Positions 33,424 to 43,919 of a DNA stretch of 64,000 nucleotides are shown here, piece by piece. Origin of the DNA: Bartonella machadoae (GTDB taxonomy: Bacteria > Pseudomonadota > Alphaproteobacteria > Rhizobiales > Rhizobiaceae). Both the position numbers and the translations under genes were made by a program. Numbering within the stretch: position 1 is the first letter of the stretch; every line of letters starts with the position of its first letter. The DNA lies in NCBI RefSeq assembly GCF_022559585.1, contig NZ_CP087114.1, positions 1,694,501 through 1,758,500 on the forward strand. The letters run 5' to 3'. The notes under the pieces are model-generated. The model had not been told where the DNA came from. It did not search any database and saw nothing but the letters and a program-made list of their open reading frames with translations.

Positions 33424-34350
33424 TTGTTGGGAGCAATCGCAGATAACTATATTTCCCTTTTGGTTTGTTTGCTCATTGTAGGGGGATTCTATAGTTCTGC
33501 TCAACCCGGTGGCGCTAAATCTGTTTCTTTATGGTTTCCACAATCGCAACGCGGATTTGCAATGGGAATAAGGCAAGCGGGGCTACCATTAGGTGGGGCA
33601 TTAGCTGGAGTAGTTCTTCCTGCTAGTGCACTTGTCTATGGCACACAAGGTGCGTTTTTGATCGGTGCCATAGTTTCTTTTTTAGGTGGATATATCTTTA
33701 TTATTTTTTATCACTCACCAGCAAAAGTTGTAACCATCCCTCCAGAAAGCAAGGCAAGAATTTCGTTCTATGCAAATGTAAGGTCTCGTCTTGCGATGTT
33801 GGCTGCGCCGCATATGAAGAATATTATTTTTTCAGGCGTTTCTCTTGTAATAGTTCAATATGTTTTAACCATTTTTATCACGATTTATTTTTATAGAATC
33901 TATCACCTATCTTTAGATAAAAGTGCTTATTTGTTTTTTGTTTCACAAGCTTCTGGTGCCTTAGGGAGAATTATTTTAGCAGCATGGAGTGATCACTGTA
34001 GAAAAGGACGATTTTTCCCTGTCTTATTTTGCATGATTGCAGTCGTTTTTGGATTTTTAATATTAATTTTGGACATGAGTGGATCGATAATTTATCTCAC
34101 TATTTTATCTGCTTGGCTAGGTTTTTTTGGAATGGGATGGTATGGCCCGTGGGTTGCTTATATTGTAGACTCTTCGCCAAAAGAAAGCATTGGCTTTTCT
34201 CTGGGTTTAGCAATGTCTGTAAATCAAATCGCAATTATTACTGCTCCACCATTATTTGGATTAATCCAAGATTTTACAGACACTTATTTACCAACATGGC
34301 TGATTTTAATTTTAATAATTGTTGTTTCACTTTTCTTAATAAAGAAGTAG
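33424..34350 (+). pseudogene. MFS transporter, N terminus missing
   Basis: The 308-residue frame begins at a TTG and starts within a typical MFS protein: the segment YSSAQPGGAKSVSLWFPQSQRGFAMGIRQAGLPLGGALAG belongs to helices 4-5 of the CynX/NarK-like group (shown in part). About nine helices are visible, whereas the family has twelve (about 400 residues), so roughly the first 90-100 residues are missing. A stop at 33412 closes the frame upstream, and nothing upstream encodes the missing part. It may be transcribed from the promoter-like sequence just before it, but is unlikely to transport. It precedes the remains of a dioxygenase gene, so the two may be remnants of one uptake/metabolism unit. 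Confidence 0.65.
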
Positions 34351-34599
34351 GGGGAATACAATTGGAAGACTTTAGACCATGTTATTTATGGCCCATATGG
34401 TGATCTTGAATATTTGGTTGAGCTAAAAAGAGCATTTTCGCTGCTACCACATAAAGTATTTATAATTCTTATGAAGCAAAAGGGACTATTACCCTTAAAC
34501 TATATTAATCTTTGAAAAACTTCTAATTGATAAACAAATTAATACATCGTCACCTAATCCTTATAATTTAGATACATCTTGTAAAAGTGGCTATATGAG

Positions 34600-35271
34600 C
34601 GAAAATTAATGATGATGTTTTCTTGCTCGGAGAACCTTACTCAATTCAGTTTGAAGAAGAAAATAGAGTAAATAATCTGGTTCCTTTAGAGAATAATAAA
34701 AAAGATTATATAGGATTAGGATTTGAAGTTGCGTGAGATTTTCATAGAGAAAATATTGCACTAAAATTTATAACTGATTTTAATTTATCTCTTAAAAGGA
34801 TACTCTTATCTGGCGTTCGCAATGATGTCGATAGCCCATTAACGAGAATATCTGATGCACGTCTCGCTTTAAAACTTTTAAGTGACGAGGATTTGCGTAG
34901 CTTAAGGGATAATTTATATATAATAAATGTTCCCTATAGATAGAGAAAAAATGGGATAACCCCTAAAATGAAGTGCTCCTCATTCAAGGAACGGTGAATT
35001 TCCAGATATTAGTGTTGTTTTTTATCTAGGCATGTTAGAGTCCGCAGTAAAAAAAAGCCAAGGAAACTTTAGATCATTGTTATGAAGCTGTTAAGGATGT
35101 ATCTTTTGGAATTGATATACAACCAAAAAGATTATTATACATTCATAACAGAATGGCTCTATACTCTAGAGATAAATTTTTTGGATCATTTGATAGTTAT
35201 GAAAATCCAATGCGGTGGATTCAAAGAGTGTTTGTATCGGCAGATTTATGGAATTATAGATATGTAAAATA
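34600..35271 (+). pseudogene. decayed Fe(II)/2-oxoglutarate dioxygenase, clavaminate synthase/TauD-like
   Basis: Fragments in at least two frames resemble the clavaminate-synthase/asparagine oxygenase group. Near 34620-34735: VFLLGEPYSIQFEEENRV and then NNKKDYIGLGFEVA. Then after a stop: FHRENIALKFITDFNLSLKRILLSGVRNDVDSP (shown in part), LTRISDARLALKLLSDEDLRSL and INVPYR. Finally near 35060-35270: LLYIHNRMALYSRDKFF and ENPMRWIQRVFVSADLWNYRYVK, a typical end for the family. Stops and frame changes between the blocks show the gene is dead. The original enzyme would hydroxylate an amino acid or related compound. It is placed after a transporter remnant; the pairing suggests loss of a once-functional locus. 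Confidence 0.6.
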
Positions 35272-35973
35272 AATAAAAGAAAGAGTATTTGATTTTCAAT
35301 GTTAATGTCCTGACAATGATATGATGTTGAATATTATTCTGGTTTGTATATATTGACTACACATCTCATATATGCAGATTTCTCCAGCATAATCAGGTGA
35401 GGTTACTACCTTATTATAAGCTATGGTGGCTAATTGATTTTCCTATGGCTGTATTTTATCTTTGTTATTTTTGCCCTTACTTTCAAGCCGCTAGAGAGAT
35501 TCTCCTATCAAGCCCTTGAAAAAGCGATTTAGAGTAATTTCATAATGCGAAACCAAAACACAGTAACAAACTTTTCTATTGTTTTATAAGCATGACGATT
35601 TGTATAGTTGCACCTTTCAAGTACGGTGCGGTGGCTTTTTTCTTACATGATGGAAACTTTCACATATGAAGCAACATCATTAATTTATAATAGATAATTC
35701 AATATATTATCTAAAAAATGCAACGAAATAACTATTAATGTGAACATCTGAATTAAAAAAACAAACATCGCGTACAAATAAATTCAAACATCATTGGGCA
35801 CACGACTTATAACATTTTTGAGATGAACAAATAAGACCTCATGTCTTTAAACAAAGAATGAAAATCATAAAATGATCTTTCAGGATAATAGAAACTCTCT
35901 ACAAAGAAGAGACAGAGATGAAGACTCCAAAGACTTCATCCTCCTCCTTCACTATTTGGTTAACATATTCATT
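35272..35973. other. gap without recognised gene
   Basis: About 700 bases between the decayed genes and the acetolactate synthase stop. A stem GATGAAG/CTTCATC at about 35917-35940 lies beyond the 3' end of ilvB and could terminate its transcript. An acetolactate synthase small-subunit gene, often next to the large one, is not present here. Confidence 0.4.
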
Positions 35974-37776
35974 TTATACGAGAATATGACCATCAGCAGA
36001 AATAGCATTTGCAATTGCTTCATCATTAGCCTCATCAGGCAACAGCATATCATTATGAGCGCATCCCGATGGGATCATGGGAAAACAATTTTCTAAATGA
36101 TAAACACGACAATCGAAAAGAACAGGCTTATCACAGTCAATCATTTGCTGAATTTTATCATCAAGTTCACTCGGTTTTGAACAACGAATACCAACAGCAC
36201 CATAAGATTGGGCTAATTTTACAAAGTCAGGCATAGATTCTGTATAAGAATGAGAAAGACGATTACCATGCAACAACTGCTGCCATTGGCGAACCATACC
36301 CATATATTGATTATTTAAAATAAAAATTTTCACTGGTGTATTATGCTGCATTGCTGTTGCCAGCTCTTGGATATTCATCTGAATTGAAGCATCACCAGAA
36401 ATACATATGACAAGTGCATCAGGATGTGCAATTTGAACACCAATAGCAGCAGGAAGACCATATCCCATCGTTCCAAGACCACCAGAAGTCATCCAATGTT
36501 TTGGTTCATCAAAGCGATAATACTGAGCCGCCCACATCTGATGTTGTCCAACATCCGTTGTGATATAAGCGCTTGCATCTTTGCTAAGTGCATAAAGCCG
36601 TTCAAGAGCATATTGTGGCATAATGACATCTTTTTTCTCGGCATATGCTAGTGAATTACGAGCTCTCCAGCCATTAATTTGTCTCCACCACATCTCACGG
36701 CTTTCACTTTTAAATATTGGTTTATACATATGCAAACGCCGATTGATCTCTCCTAAAATATGCGCCACATCACCCATAAGTGGAACTTCTACTTTCACGA
36801 TTTTATTGATAGAAGAAGGATCAATATCAATATGGATAATACGTGCATGGGGTGCAAACGCATCAAGTCGCCCAGTGATACGATCATCAAAGCGTGCACC
36901 AATCGCCAACATGACATCACAATCATGCATGGCCATATTAGCTTCATACGTTCCATGCATTCCAAGCATTCCAAGCCAATTTTTACCAGAAGCAGGATAA
37001 GCACCAAGACCCATAAGCGTTGAAGTGATTGGAAAATCTCCTAGTTGAACCAATTCACGCAAAAGCTGTACAGCTTTAGGACCTGATGAAATAACACCAC
37101 CACCAGTATAAAGAACAGGGCGTTTTGCTTCTGCCAAAAGAGAAACAGCATTTTCAATAGCCTTCTCTTTCAACTGTGGATAAGAAGGCATAACACTCGT
37201 AACTTGAGGTGCTCTATAAAGACCTGAAGCGAACTGAACATCCTTAGGAATATCAATCAAAACGGGTCCTTGGCGCCCTGATTGGGCAATAGAAAAAGCT
37301 TTATGAATAATTTCCGCAAGCTCGTTTACATCTTCAACCAAACAATTATATTTCGTACAGGGGTTTGTAATACCAACCGTATCAGCCTCTTGAAAAGCAT
37401 TTGTTCCAATGACGGTTGTCGATACCTGACCTGAAAAACAAACAAGTGGAATGGAATCCATGAGTGCATCTTGTAAAGGTGTCACAGCATTTGTTGCACC
37501 TGGTCCAGAGGTTACAAGCATAACGCCAACCTTCCCAGTACTGCGTGCATAACCTTCAGCAGCATGACCTGCTGCTTGTTCATGACGCACCAAAATATGC
37601 CGAACTTTATCTTGTTGATAAAGAACATCAAAAATAGGAAGAACAGCGCCACCAGGATAACCAAAAAGATGTTTAACCCCATGATCAATAAGAGCTTGAA
37701 CCACCATTTCAGCACCCGACATTATTTTTCCGTCTGCACTCTCTTGCATTCTTGGATGATTTGTCATTTTTCCCAC
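35974..37776 (-). CDS. ilvB: acetolactate synthase large (catalytic) subunit
   Basis: The 600-residue protein is the thiamine-diphosphate enzyme for the first shared step of valine, leucine and isoleucine synthesis. Family marks: [27 protein letters not shown], the catalytic-Glu region [36 protein letters not shown], and the TDP motif [15 protein letters not shown] to [13 protein letters not shown]. It starts at GTG 37776 or ATG 37767. The regulatory small subunit (ilvH/N) is not adjacent; the flanking bases are debris. A leader peptide and tandem terminators precede it. The length matches the family (about 590-600), and no damage is seen. Activity without a nearby small subunit needs one elsewhere in the genome. 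Confidence 0.92.
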   Translation of the reverse strand: MGKMTNHPRMQESADGKIMSGAEMVVQALIDHGVKHLFGYPGGAVLPIFDVLYQQDKVRHILVRHEQAAGHAAEGYARSTGKVGVMLVTSGPGATNAVTPLQDALMDSIPLVCFSGQVSTTVIGTNAFQEADTVGITNPCTKYNCLVEDVNELAEIIHKAFSIAQSGRQGPVLIDIPKDVQFASGLYRAPQVTSVMPSYPQLKEKAIENAVSLLAEAKRPVLYTGGGVISSGPKAVQLLRELVQLGDFPITSTLMGLGAYPASGKNWLGMLGMHGTYEANMAMHDCDVMLAIGARFDDRITGRLDAFAPHARIIHIDIDPSSINKIVKVEVPLMGDVAHILGEINRRLHMYKPIFKSESREMWWRQINGWRARNSLAYAEKKDVIMPQYALERLYALSKDASAYITTDVGQHQMWAAQYYRFDEPKHWMTSGGLGTMGYGLPAAIGVQIAHPDALVICISGDASIQMNIQELATAMQHNTPVKIFILNNQYMGMVRQWQQLLHGNRLSHSYTESMPDFVKLAQSYGAVGIRCSKPSELDDKIQQMIDCDKPVLFDCRVYHLENCFPMIPSGCAHNDMLLPDEANDEAIANAISADGHILV

Positions 37777-37800
37777 TCGCCTACTTGATAGTATAATAAA

Positions 37801-37953
37801 AAAAAGCCCCTAGAGGAGCCCATAAAAAAAGACTCCAAAGGAGCCCATTACACACAAAATAACATATATTGTATGACCCCCTCCCTATTCCTATGCACAA
37901 ACCTATAAGAAAAATATTCCTTATAGGAGGATTTTTAATTCTATTAAGAGCAT
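37801..37953 (-). promoter_or_regulatory. ilvB leader with Leu/Ile-rich peptide and tandem terminators (attenuator)
   Basis: On the minus strand a tiny frame at 37953-37921 reads MLLIELKILL and stop, with seven Leu/Ile among ten codons. It is followed by a hairpin CCTATAAG/CTTATAGG (37902-37927) and then two stems with U-runs: GGCTCC/GGAGTC with T7 (37824-37847) and GCTCC/GGGGC with T8 (37801-37822). They lie just before the ilvB start. This is the layout of a transcription attenuator in which ribosome stalling at Leu/Ile codons controls read-through. Confidence 0.65.
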
Positions 37954-38005
37954 TCGTCAATAAAAAATTACACTCCCTAAAAAAAATCTATTTATAAGGA
38001 TTTTT

Positions 38006-38908
38006 TTATGACTTTTCAAACCTCTCAACTCTTTTATCAAGAACCAGCATCCATTCTTTATCAAATTGATTACGAAACCATGTCATTTGCCTTTTTGCGT
38101 ATCTCCTCGTTTGTGTTTTCACGATTTCAAGAGCATTCTCGAAACTTCTATACCCCTCCAAATAAGCGATAAATTCAGCTATACCAATAGCTTTCATCGC
38201 TGGTAACAAGGGAGAAAGTTGAAGCCTTTTCATGGCATAAACCTCTTCTAAAGCACCTCTTTCGATCATAGAATCCAACCTCTTATGAATACGTTCGTAA
38301 AGCAATTCACGTGAAGGAATGAGAAGAATTTTTTCAGCACAATCTGACAGAATCAGAGGAAGCGTTTTTTGCTTTTGCCACCAACTTAGTTTTTTACCTG
38401 TTGCTTCATAAACTTCTAGGGCACGAACAATACGTTGACCATCTTGCGAAGAAATTTTCTCAGCAAGAACAGCATCAATTTGCAATAACTGGTGATAAAG
38501 ACTTTCAGCCCCCTCTTGATCAAGTCGCAACCGCCATTTTTGCCGTAAAACCTGCGGAATAGAAGGAATTTCTGCAATTCCTTCCAAAAGAGCACGGAAA
38601 TAAAGCCCCGTTCCACCAACAAAAATAAGTGACCTTGATGGAAATGTTATCAATAATTTTTTAACATCATCCAACCATTGCCCTACTGAATAATGCAGAG
38701 ACGGATTCACATAACCATAGAGATAATGTGGAACAAGTGCAGTATCAGCTTCTGTAGGACGTGCCGTTAGAATATTTAAAACATCATAAACCTGCATTGA
38801 ATCCGTATTAATGATAAAAGCATTTTTTTCTTGAGCCATTTGTAAAGCAAGTGCAGACTTCCCACTTGCAGTTGGTCCCGCTATCAATGTAATCGTTCTC
38901 TGTATCAT
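38006..38908 (-). CDS. miaA: tRNA dimethylallyltransferase
   Basis: MiaA transfers a dimethylallyl group to N6 of A37 in tRNAs reading UNN codons. The protein (about 300 residues, the family's length) opens with the P-loop LIAGPTASGKSALALQMA, then NTDSMQVYDVLNILTARPT, RSLIFVGGTGLYFRALLEG, and the TRRYAKRQMTWFRNQF element at the C terminus that binds substrate. The ATG at 38908 is preferred over a TTG at 38917. In the direction of transcription the gene lies upstream of ilvB, with the attenuator between them. A gap of about 620 bases separates it from degP. Nothing unusual. Confidence 0.93.
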   Translation of the reverse strand: MIQRTITLIAGPTASGKSALALQMAQEKNAFIINTDSMQVYDVLNILTARPTEADTALVPHYLYGYVNPSLHYSVGQWLDDVKKLLITFPSRSLIFVGGTGLYFRALLEGIAEIPSIPQVLRQKWRLRLDQEGAESLYHQLLQIDAVLAEKISSQDGQRIVRALEVYEATGKKLSWWQKQKTLPLILSDCAEKILLIPSRELLYERIHKRLDSMIERGALEEVYAMKRLQLSPLLPAMKAIGIAEFIAYLEGYRSFENALEIVKTQTRRYAKRQMTWFRNQFDKEWMLVLDKRVERFEKS

Positions 38909-38917
38909 GAATGGCAA

Positions 38918-39539
38918 TTTCTAATTCATCAATCGACAACTTATTGCATTATTGCAACATGCATATCCAATCCCTAAGCACCTATATTTTATTTCCTCTC
39001 TGTATTCCATTTCCATTGTCATAGAGTGAATAGTTCAAACAAAAAGACAAGTAAAACCTTTATAATGAACATAATGAAAATACCTATGACAACTCTGTTT
39101 CTTTTTAAAAAAGAAAAAATAAACGCAATAACAATCTCAAGGATTGTTTGCTATTATTCAATAACAAAGTAGAGTCACAAAAATTCTTTTCAGATAACCA
39201 TCATAAATAAATATATTTTTTTGTAATCTATAAAACAGAATACTTAAACTTAACGCGCATAATTAAATAACTTTATATTTTTATAAGAAAACGAATAATA
39301 TAATGATTTATAATAAGAAATTTCTTCTTCAACTTTCCCTTTATAACCGTTTCTCTTCCCTCAACCATAAAGCAAAAGACAGTGATACTCATAAATGACG
39401 AACTTTCATATTATTCTCTCAGGAAAATTGTTATTTTAAAACAAAGAATGCAAACTCTTCTCTATCGTACATCTTAAGATATGATAACAAAATGGAAAGT
39501 AATGAGAGACAGATATAAAAATCTCAATCCCCAAAATGA
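38918..39539. other. gap without recognised gene
   Basis: About 620 AT-rich bases between miaA and degP, both read on the minus strand. No gene, RNA gene or clear repeat is visible; the promoter of miaA must lie here. Confidence 0.45.
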
Positions 39540-41057
39540 TTAATCCATTGGAATTGTTACGAGCCGTAATTCTCCATCTGGACGAGCAACAATAAAGAGA
39601 GCATTTTTACGCCCAGCTTCACGTAATTTATGAAGACGTTTCTTAACTTCATCAACCGTTTTAACGGAACTTTGATTGATATCAACAATCACTTCACCAA
39701 TGCGAATACGCTTTTTATCTGCTGCGCTATTTTGTACAACAGATGTCACTACCAACCCTTGAAGTTTATCTGTAATTGAATAATGATGGCGCAAATCTTC
39801 TGTAATCTCAGATAATGTCATTCCCATAAGCTGCATTGTCACATTTTTTGATCCAGTATCATTTTTGTCATCATCAGATTCTTCTGCTGTATTTTCATTC
39901 GCATCTGTTTCAATCAAACGACCAAGCTTAACTTGTACTCTTTTTTCTTGTCCATTTCGCAAAATAGTAACATCCACCACTTTCCCTTCCGGACTTTCCG
40001 CTACTAAACGCGGCAAATCACGTGCATGCTTAATTTTTGCCTTGCCAAAGTAAAGAATAATATCTCCAGTTTGCAACTGGCTATTATCGACATCAGCATG
40101 TTCTATTTTACCAGCAACCAACGCCCCTTCAGCTTTTTCTAACTTCAAACTTTTTGCAATATCCTCTGTTACGGGTTGAATACGAAGTGCCAACCAACCA
40201 CGCCTTATTTCCCCGAAATCACGCAATTGATTGATAACAGAAAGAGCCATCTCTGATGGTATAGCAAAACCGATACCGATCGACCCCCCAGAAGGTGAAA
40301 TAATTGCTGTATTAATGCCAATGACCTCACCCTTTCTATCAAATAACGGGCCTCCAGAATTTCCTCTGTTAATTGCGGCATCTGTCTGAATAAAATTATC
40401 ATAAGGACCCGCATTAAGATCACGATTTCGTGCAGAAATAATACCAACTGTCACACTTCCACCAAAACCATAGGGATTCCCGATAGCCATAACCCAATCA
40501 CCAATACGGGCTTTTTCTGAATCGCCAAAACGTACAGCTTTTAACTTTTTACTTCCTGCATCCACCTGAAGAATTGCCAAATCCGTCTTGCTATCCTTTC
40601 CAAGCAATTTTGCTTTTAGTTTTGTACCATCAGTAAAATTAACTTCAATATCATCAGCATCAACAATAACATGGTAATTTGTAACAATAAGCCCTCTTTG
40701 CGCATCAATCACAAAACCAGATCCCAAAGAGCGCATCTTTTGAAACTGGCTATCTTTTTGACCATCCTTGGGGGTAAAAAAATCACTAAAATATTCTTCC
40801 AATAATGAATCTTTTGGTATAGCAGGCACGAAAGTATGCTCATCCTGTTCGGTCCCATCAACGGTTTGTGCTATGGAAATATTCACAACCGTCTCTAAAA
40901 GTTCAGAAGCCAAATCAGGAACAGAAAGAGGTGTGTTTTTTGTTTCTTCTCCGTAAGACAAGTTAACTGATGAGAATAAAAACAAAACCCCACAAATAAC
41001 AACTCTTGTAATAAAGAACCTCAAAGACGTATTTTTATCTACGACGTTTCTACCCAT
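39540..41057 (-). CDS. degP: periplasmic serine protease of the HtrA/DegP family
   Basis: This 505-residue envelope protease degrades misfolded proteins. An N-terminal hydrophobic segment (residues about 13-35, ending near LSYGEE) is a signal sequence. The catalytic triad is His129 in TNYHVIVDADD, Asp159 in SKTDLAILQ and Ser234 in RGNSGGPLF. Two PDZ domains follow, the first near 265-375 (RRGWLALRIQPV) and the second after a Glu/Asp-rich linker near 395-505 (GLVVTSVVQNSAADKKRIRIGEVIVDIN in part). It is downstream of hflK-hflC on the same strand, an arrangement common in proteobacteria. In Bartonella HtrA is an antigen; that is family knowledge, not seen here. Confidence 0.93.
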   Translation of the reverse strand: MGRNVVDKNTSLRFFITRVVICGVLFLFSSVNLSYGEETKNTPLSVPDLASELLETVVNISIAQTVDGTEQDEHTFVPAIPKDSLLEEYFSDFFTPKDGQKDSQFQKMRSLGSGFVIDAQRGLIVTNYHVIVDADDIEVNFTDGTKLKAKLLGKDSKTDLAILQVDAGSKKLKAVRFGDSEKARIGDWVMAIGNPYGFGGSVTVGIISARNRDLNAGPYDNFIQTDAAINRGNSGGPLFDRKGEVIGINTAIISPSGGSIGIGFAIPSEMALSVINQLRDFGEIRRGWLALRIQPVTEDIAKSLKLEKAEGALVAGKIEHADVDNSQLQTGDIILYFGKAKIKHARDLPRLVAESPEGKVVDVTILRNGQEKRVQVKLGRLIETDANENTAEESDDDKNDTGSKNVTMQLMGMTLSEITEDLRHHYSITDKLQGLVVTSVVQNSAADKKRIRIGEVIVDINQSSVKTVDEVKKRLHKLREAGRKNALFIVARPDGELRLVTIPMD

Positions 41058-41208
41058 AATATGCCTTTAACAAAATGCTGCAAAGAGCCTTATTCAACTT
41101 ATCTACGCAAAATGAGCATAGTTCAACGCTCTACCATTCTCATCATCAAAAAAACAACCACAAAGCACACTTTTTACATCAAATTGTGCCTACAGCTGAT
41201 TGTTGCAT

Positions 41209-42144
41209 CTACTCTCCCACCAATTTTGTTTCAGTTTTACCGATGCTCATATTCATTGCTGATGAATTTTTTTTCTTTTCTTGCTGTGGATTACGGAAAT
41301 AGAAAAAGAAATCCTCATTTGGTGAAATCACCATTGGAATGCGTTCCAAATTCTTATATTGCTCCATTGCTAACCAAAAATCGTAAAAGGATGGATTAGC
41401 ATTTCTTGCACTCAGTAAAAGGCGAATACTTTCAGCTTGACCTTCACCACGCGTAATTTCAGCATCACGTCTTGCGGCTGCTACGATCTCTTCATATTCA
41501 CGATTGGCTTCTGCCACAATACGATCTCTCTCCTGCTGACCACGGGCACGAATATTTTCCGCTACAGCTTCACGTTCTGCGGCCATTTGACGATAAACAT
41601 CTTCTGAAACAGCATCAGTTAAATCTGTTTTGCGAATACGCACATCAACAATAGTAATCCCCAACGAGCCTGCATCGACAGAAAACTGCCGTTGCACCTC
41701 AGCCATCATTGCACCCCTTTCATCTGATAAAGCCGCCCTAAATTCCCTCTTACCATAAACTGCCCGCAAAGCATCAATAAAACGCGGGGCAAGATTTTCA
41801 CGTGCTGCAATTTGTGGACGCCCTGAAGCAATACGCTGTAAAAACAACTTAGGATCCATAATACGATAAATAAAGAATGCATCTACTTCGTAATAAGCCC
41901 CCCCTCTCACCTGTACAGATTGTGTTGGAACATCGTAACGTAGCAATCGGTTATCAACAACAACCATCTTATCTACAAAGGGTACTTTCAAATAGATTCC
42001 AGGGTTAGACTCTACCTTTACAATTTGCCCAAAACGCTTAATGGCTATTTGTTGACGAGGATAAACAATAAAAACAGACATCCATAGAACCATCAAAAGA
42101 AAAACGATAGTACTAAAAATAAACAAGAAACGAGATTGCTGCAT
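41209..42144 (-). CDS. hflC: FtsH-modulating membrane protein HflC
   Basis: A 311-residue SPFH/prohibitin-family protein. A single N-terminal membrane helix (FLFIFSTIVFLLMVLWMSVFIVY in part) is followed by the SPFH domain (QQIAIKRFGQIVKVESNPGIYLKVPFVDKMVVVDNRLLRYDVP in part), a coiled coil (AAEREAVAENIRARGQQERDRIVAEANREYEEIVAAARRDAEI in part), and a C-terminal segment with EQYKNLERIPMVISPNEDFFFYF. It forms a cage with HflK around the FtsH protease and limits its access to membrane substrates. It lies two bases after hflK, so translation is coupled. The last residues (MSIGKTETKLVGE) are polar. Sequence and neighbours agree. Confidence 0.92.
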   Translation of the reverse strand: MQQSRFLFIFSTIVFLLMVLWMSVFIVYPRQQIAIKRFGQIVKVESNPGIYLKVPFVDKMVVVDNRLLRYDVPTQSVQVRGGAYYEVDAFFIYRIMDPKLFLQRIASGRPQIAARENLAPRFIDALRAVYGKREFRAALSDERGAMMAEVQRQFSVDAGSLGITIVDVRIRKTDLTDAVSEDVYRQMAAEREAVAENIRARGQQERDRIVAEANREYEEIVAAARRDAEITRGEGQAESIRLLLSARNANPSFYDFWLAMEQYKNLERIPMVISPNEDFFFYFRNPQQEKKKNSSAMNMSIGKTETKLVGE

Positions 42145-42146
42145 AA

Positions 42147-43298
42147 TTAGCGTCCTTCCAAAATGCGAGAATCCAAGAGTGACGTAGAACGCAATGAGGC
42201 TTTTTTCGCGTTTTCTGATGAATTACCACGCAACAGCTCGTTTAGAGGCAAATAAGGCACCACTGGAGAATTTATTTTATCAAGAACCAATTTATTTGGT
42301 GAAGCAAGAATACGCCCCATTGTCTCCATATAAAGACGATAACGCGTAGCCTCTGGTGAAATTTCAGCCTCACGAACGATAGCTTGAAAACGCTCGGCGC
42401 GTCCTCTTGCCTCTTCAACCATTTGTGCCTTTTCACCCTTTGCGATTTCCCGTGTGCGTGAAGCTTCACCATTTGCTAAACCAATTTTTGTAAAACGCAC
42501 ACGATTTCCTTCTTCAATCATTCGACCACGTTCTTGCTCTGCCTGCTGAACAGAATTAAATGCCGCTGCAACCTTGGTAGGAGGGGCAGCCTCACTGATC
42601 GATACACGACTTATTTCAACACCGAGTTGATATTTATCCACGGTCAACTGGATAATTTTTCTCACATCATCAGCAACTTCTTCTTTTTTATCACGTAACA
42701 CATCATCAACAGGTCTAGAACCAATAACTTCACGCATTGCGCTCTCAGCAACCTGACGAACGGTCCCTTCTTGATCATTCACATTGAATAGAAACTGGCT
42801 AGGATGTGAAATTCGATAATAAACAGAAAAATTAACATTCACAATATTCTGATCACTTGAAAGCATCAAACCTTCACTCTGTTGTGTCTGACCCGACTGA
42901 CCACCAATAGCGATTGTTTTTTCCGTTAAAGGTACTTTCATATAAGTCTCAATTGGCCAAAAGTGAAAATGCAAACCATCACCGATAATTCCTGCTTTAG
43001 GAACACCAAAACGCAACTCTACGGCTTGCTCATTTTGCTGAACAATATAAACTGACTGATACAACCAAAAAAACACAACAAGCAGAAACAATATCCCCCA
43101 GAGACCAGCTCCACCAAATTGTTTAAGCTGATTTTGCCCTTTGCGCAAAATATCATCAAGACTGGGACCATTGTCACCACCATTGCTGCCACCAGAACCA
43201 AAGAGATTCTTAGCAGATGTTTTTTTGTCACCACCATGCTTACTTTTATCGCCACCCCACGGGCCACCACCATTTTGATTTGTCCAGGGCATCATCAC
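42147..43298 (-). CDS. hflK: FtsH-modulating membrane protein HflK
   Basis: The 383-residue partner of HflC. The N-terminal cytosolic tail is Gly/Asn/Lys-rich (NQNGGGPWGGDKSKHGGD), as in other HflK proteins, then a helix (GLWGILFLLVVFFWLYQSVYIV) and the SPFH domain (QNEQAVELRFGVPKAGIIGDGLHFHFWPIETYMKVPLTEK in part), followed by a coiled coil and an end that is shorter than in E. coli. It starts with ATG 43298 (an alternative start is one codon later) after GAGGTGATG. The hflK-hflC pair and the downstream degP make one cluster for envelope quality control. Confidence 0.92.
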   Translation of the reverse strand: MMMPWTNQNGGGPWGGDKSKHGGDKKTSAKNLFGSGGSNGGDNGPSLDDILRKGQNQLKQFGGAGLWGILFLLVVFFWLYQSVYIVQQNEQAVELRFGVPKAGIIGDGLHFHFWPIETYMKVPLTEKTIAIGGQSGQTQQSEGLMLSSDQNIVNVNFSVYYRISHPSQFLFNVNDQEGTVRQVAESAMREVIGSRPVDDVLRDKKEEVADDVRKIIQLTVDKYQLGVEISRVSISEAAPPTKVAAAFNSVQQAEQERGRMIEEGNRVRFTKIGLANGEASRTREIAKGEKAQMVEEARGRAERFQAIVREAEISPEATRYRLYMETMGRILASPNKLVLDKINSPVVPYLPLNELLRGNSSENAKKASLRSTSLLDSRILEGR

Positions 43299-43409
43299 CT
43301 CTTAACTAATACCATTCACTAACGACCAACCTTTGACTTAAATCTTATAGGATGGCTTTTATCTGATTACAACATAACTGATAGGTTCTTCCCATTTAAT
43401 TATAAACAA

Positions 43410-43919
43410 TTATCTTCGCTCATAAACTACAAAACGTGTTGCATGGCTGTCTTTATCTCCTTCGGAGATATATTGCGTTTGTACAATCGTCCACTTGTCT
43501 TTATTCAAAGCAGGAAAAAAACTATCCCCTTCAATAGAAGCTAAAACTTCTGTAAGGAATATTTTATCAGCAATATGTAATCCCTGTTGAAAGATTTCTC
43601 CACCACCAATAATAAAAATTTCCTCTGCACCATTTTGCAAAGCTTCTTTTTTTGCAACAGAACAAGCCTCAAATAAAGAGTGCACAATAACAGCACCTTC
43701 AGCTATGAAAGCAGGATTACGCGTAATAACGATATTTGCACGCCCTGGTAAAGGACGTCCAAGAGAGTCCCAAGTTTTTCGCCCCATAATAATGGGTTTA
43801 CCAAAAGTCAAAGCTTTAAAGCGTTGCAAATCTGTTGATAAATGCCAAGGCATCGCACCTTCACGACCGATAACACCATTTTCTGCAACAGCTGCAATTA
43901 AACAAATTGGTAAAGTCAT
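43410..43919 (-). CDS. folA: dihydrofolate reductase
   Basis: A 169-residue NADPH-dependent reductase that regenerates tetrahydrofolate. Family features in order: [65 protein letters not shown] (shown in pieces), with the substrate Asp/Glu position at the LSTDLQRF segment, and [25 protein letters not shown]. Its start overlaps the thymidylate synthase stop as ATGA. The two enzymes are functionally linked: thymidylate synthase produces dihydrofolate and this enzyme recycles it. Its length is typical. A trimethoprim-resistance change cannot be judged by eye. Confidence 0.94.
   Translation of the reverse strand: MTLPICLIAAVAENGVIGREGAMPWHLSTDLQRFKALTFGKPIIMGRKTWDSLGRPLPGRANIVITRNPAFIAEGAVIVHSLFEACSVAKKEALQNGAEEIFIIGGGEIFQQGLHIADKIFLTEVLASIEGDSFFPALNKDKWTIVQTQYISEGDKDSHATRFVVYERR

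Noticed and set aside
41075-41399. Plus-strand frames opposite hflC
   Set aside because: They overlap a well-supported gene on the other strand and lack ribosome sites.
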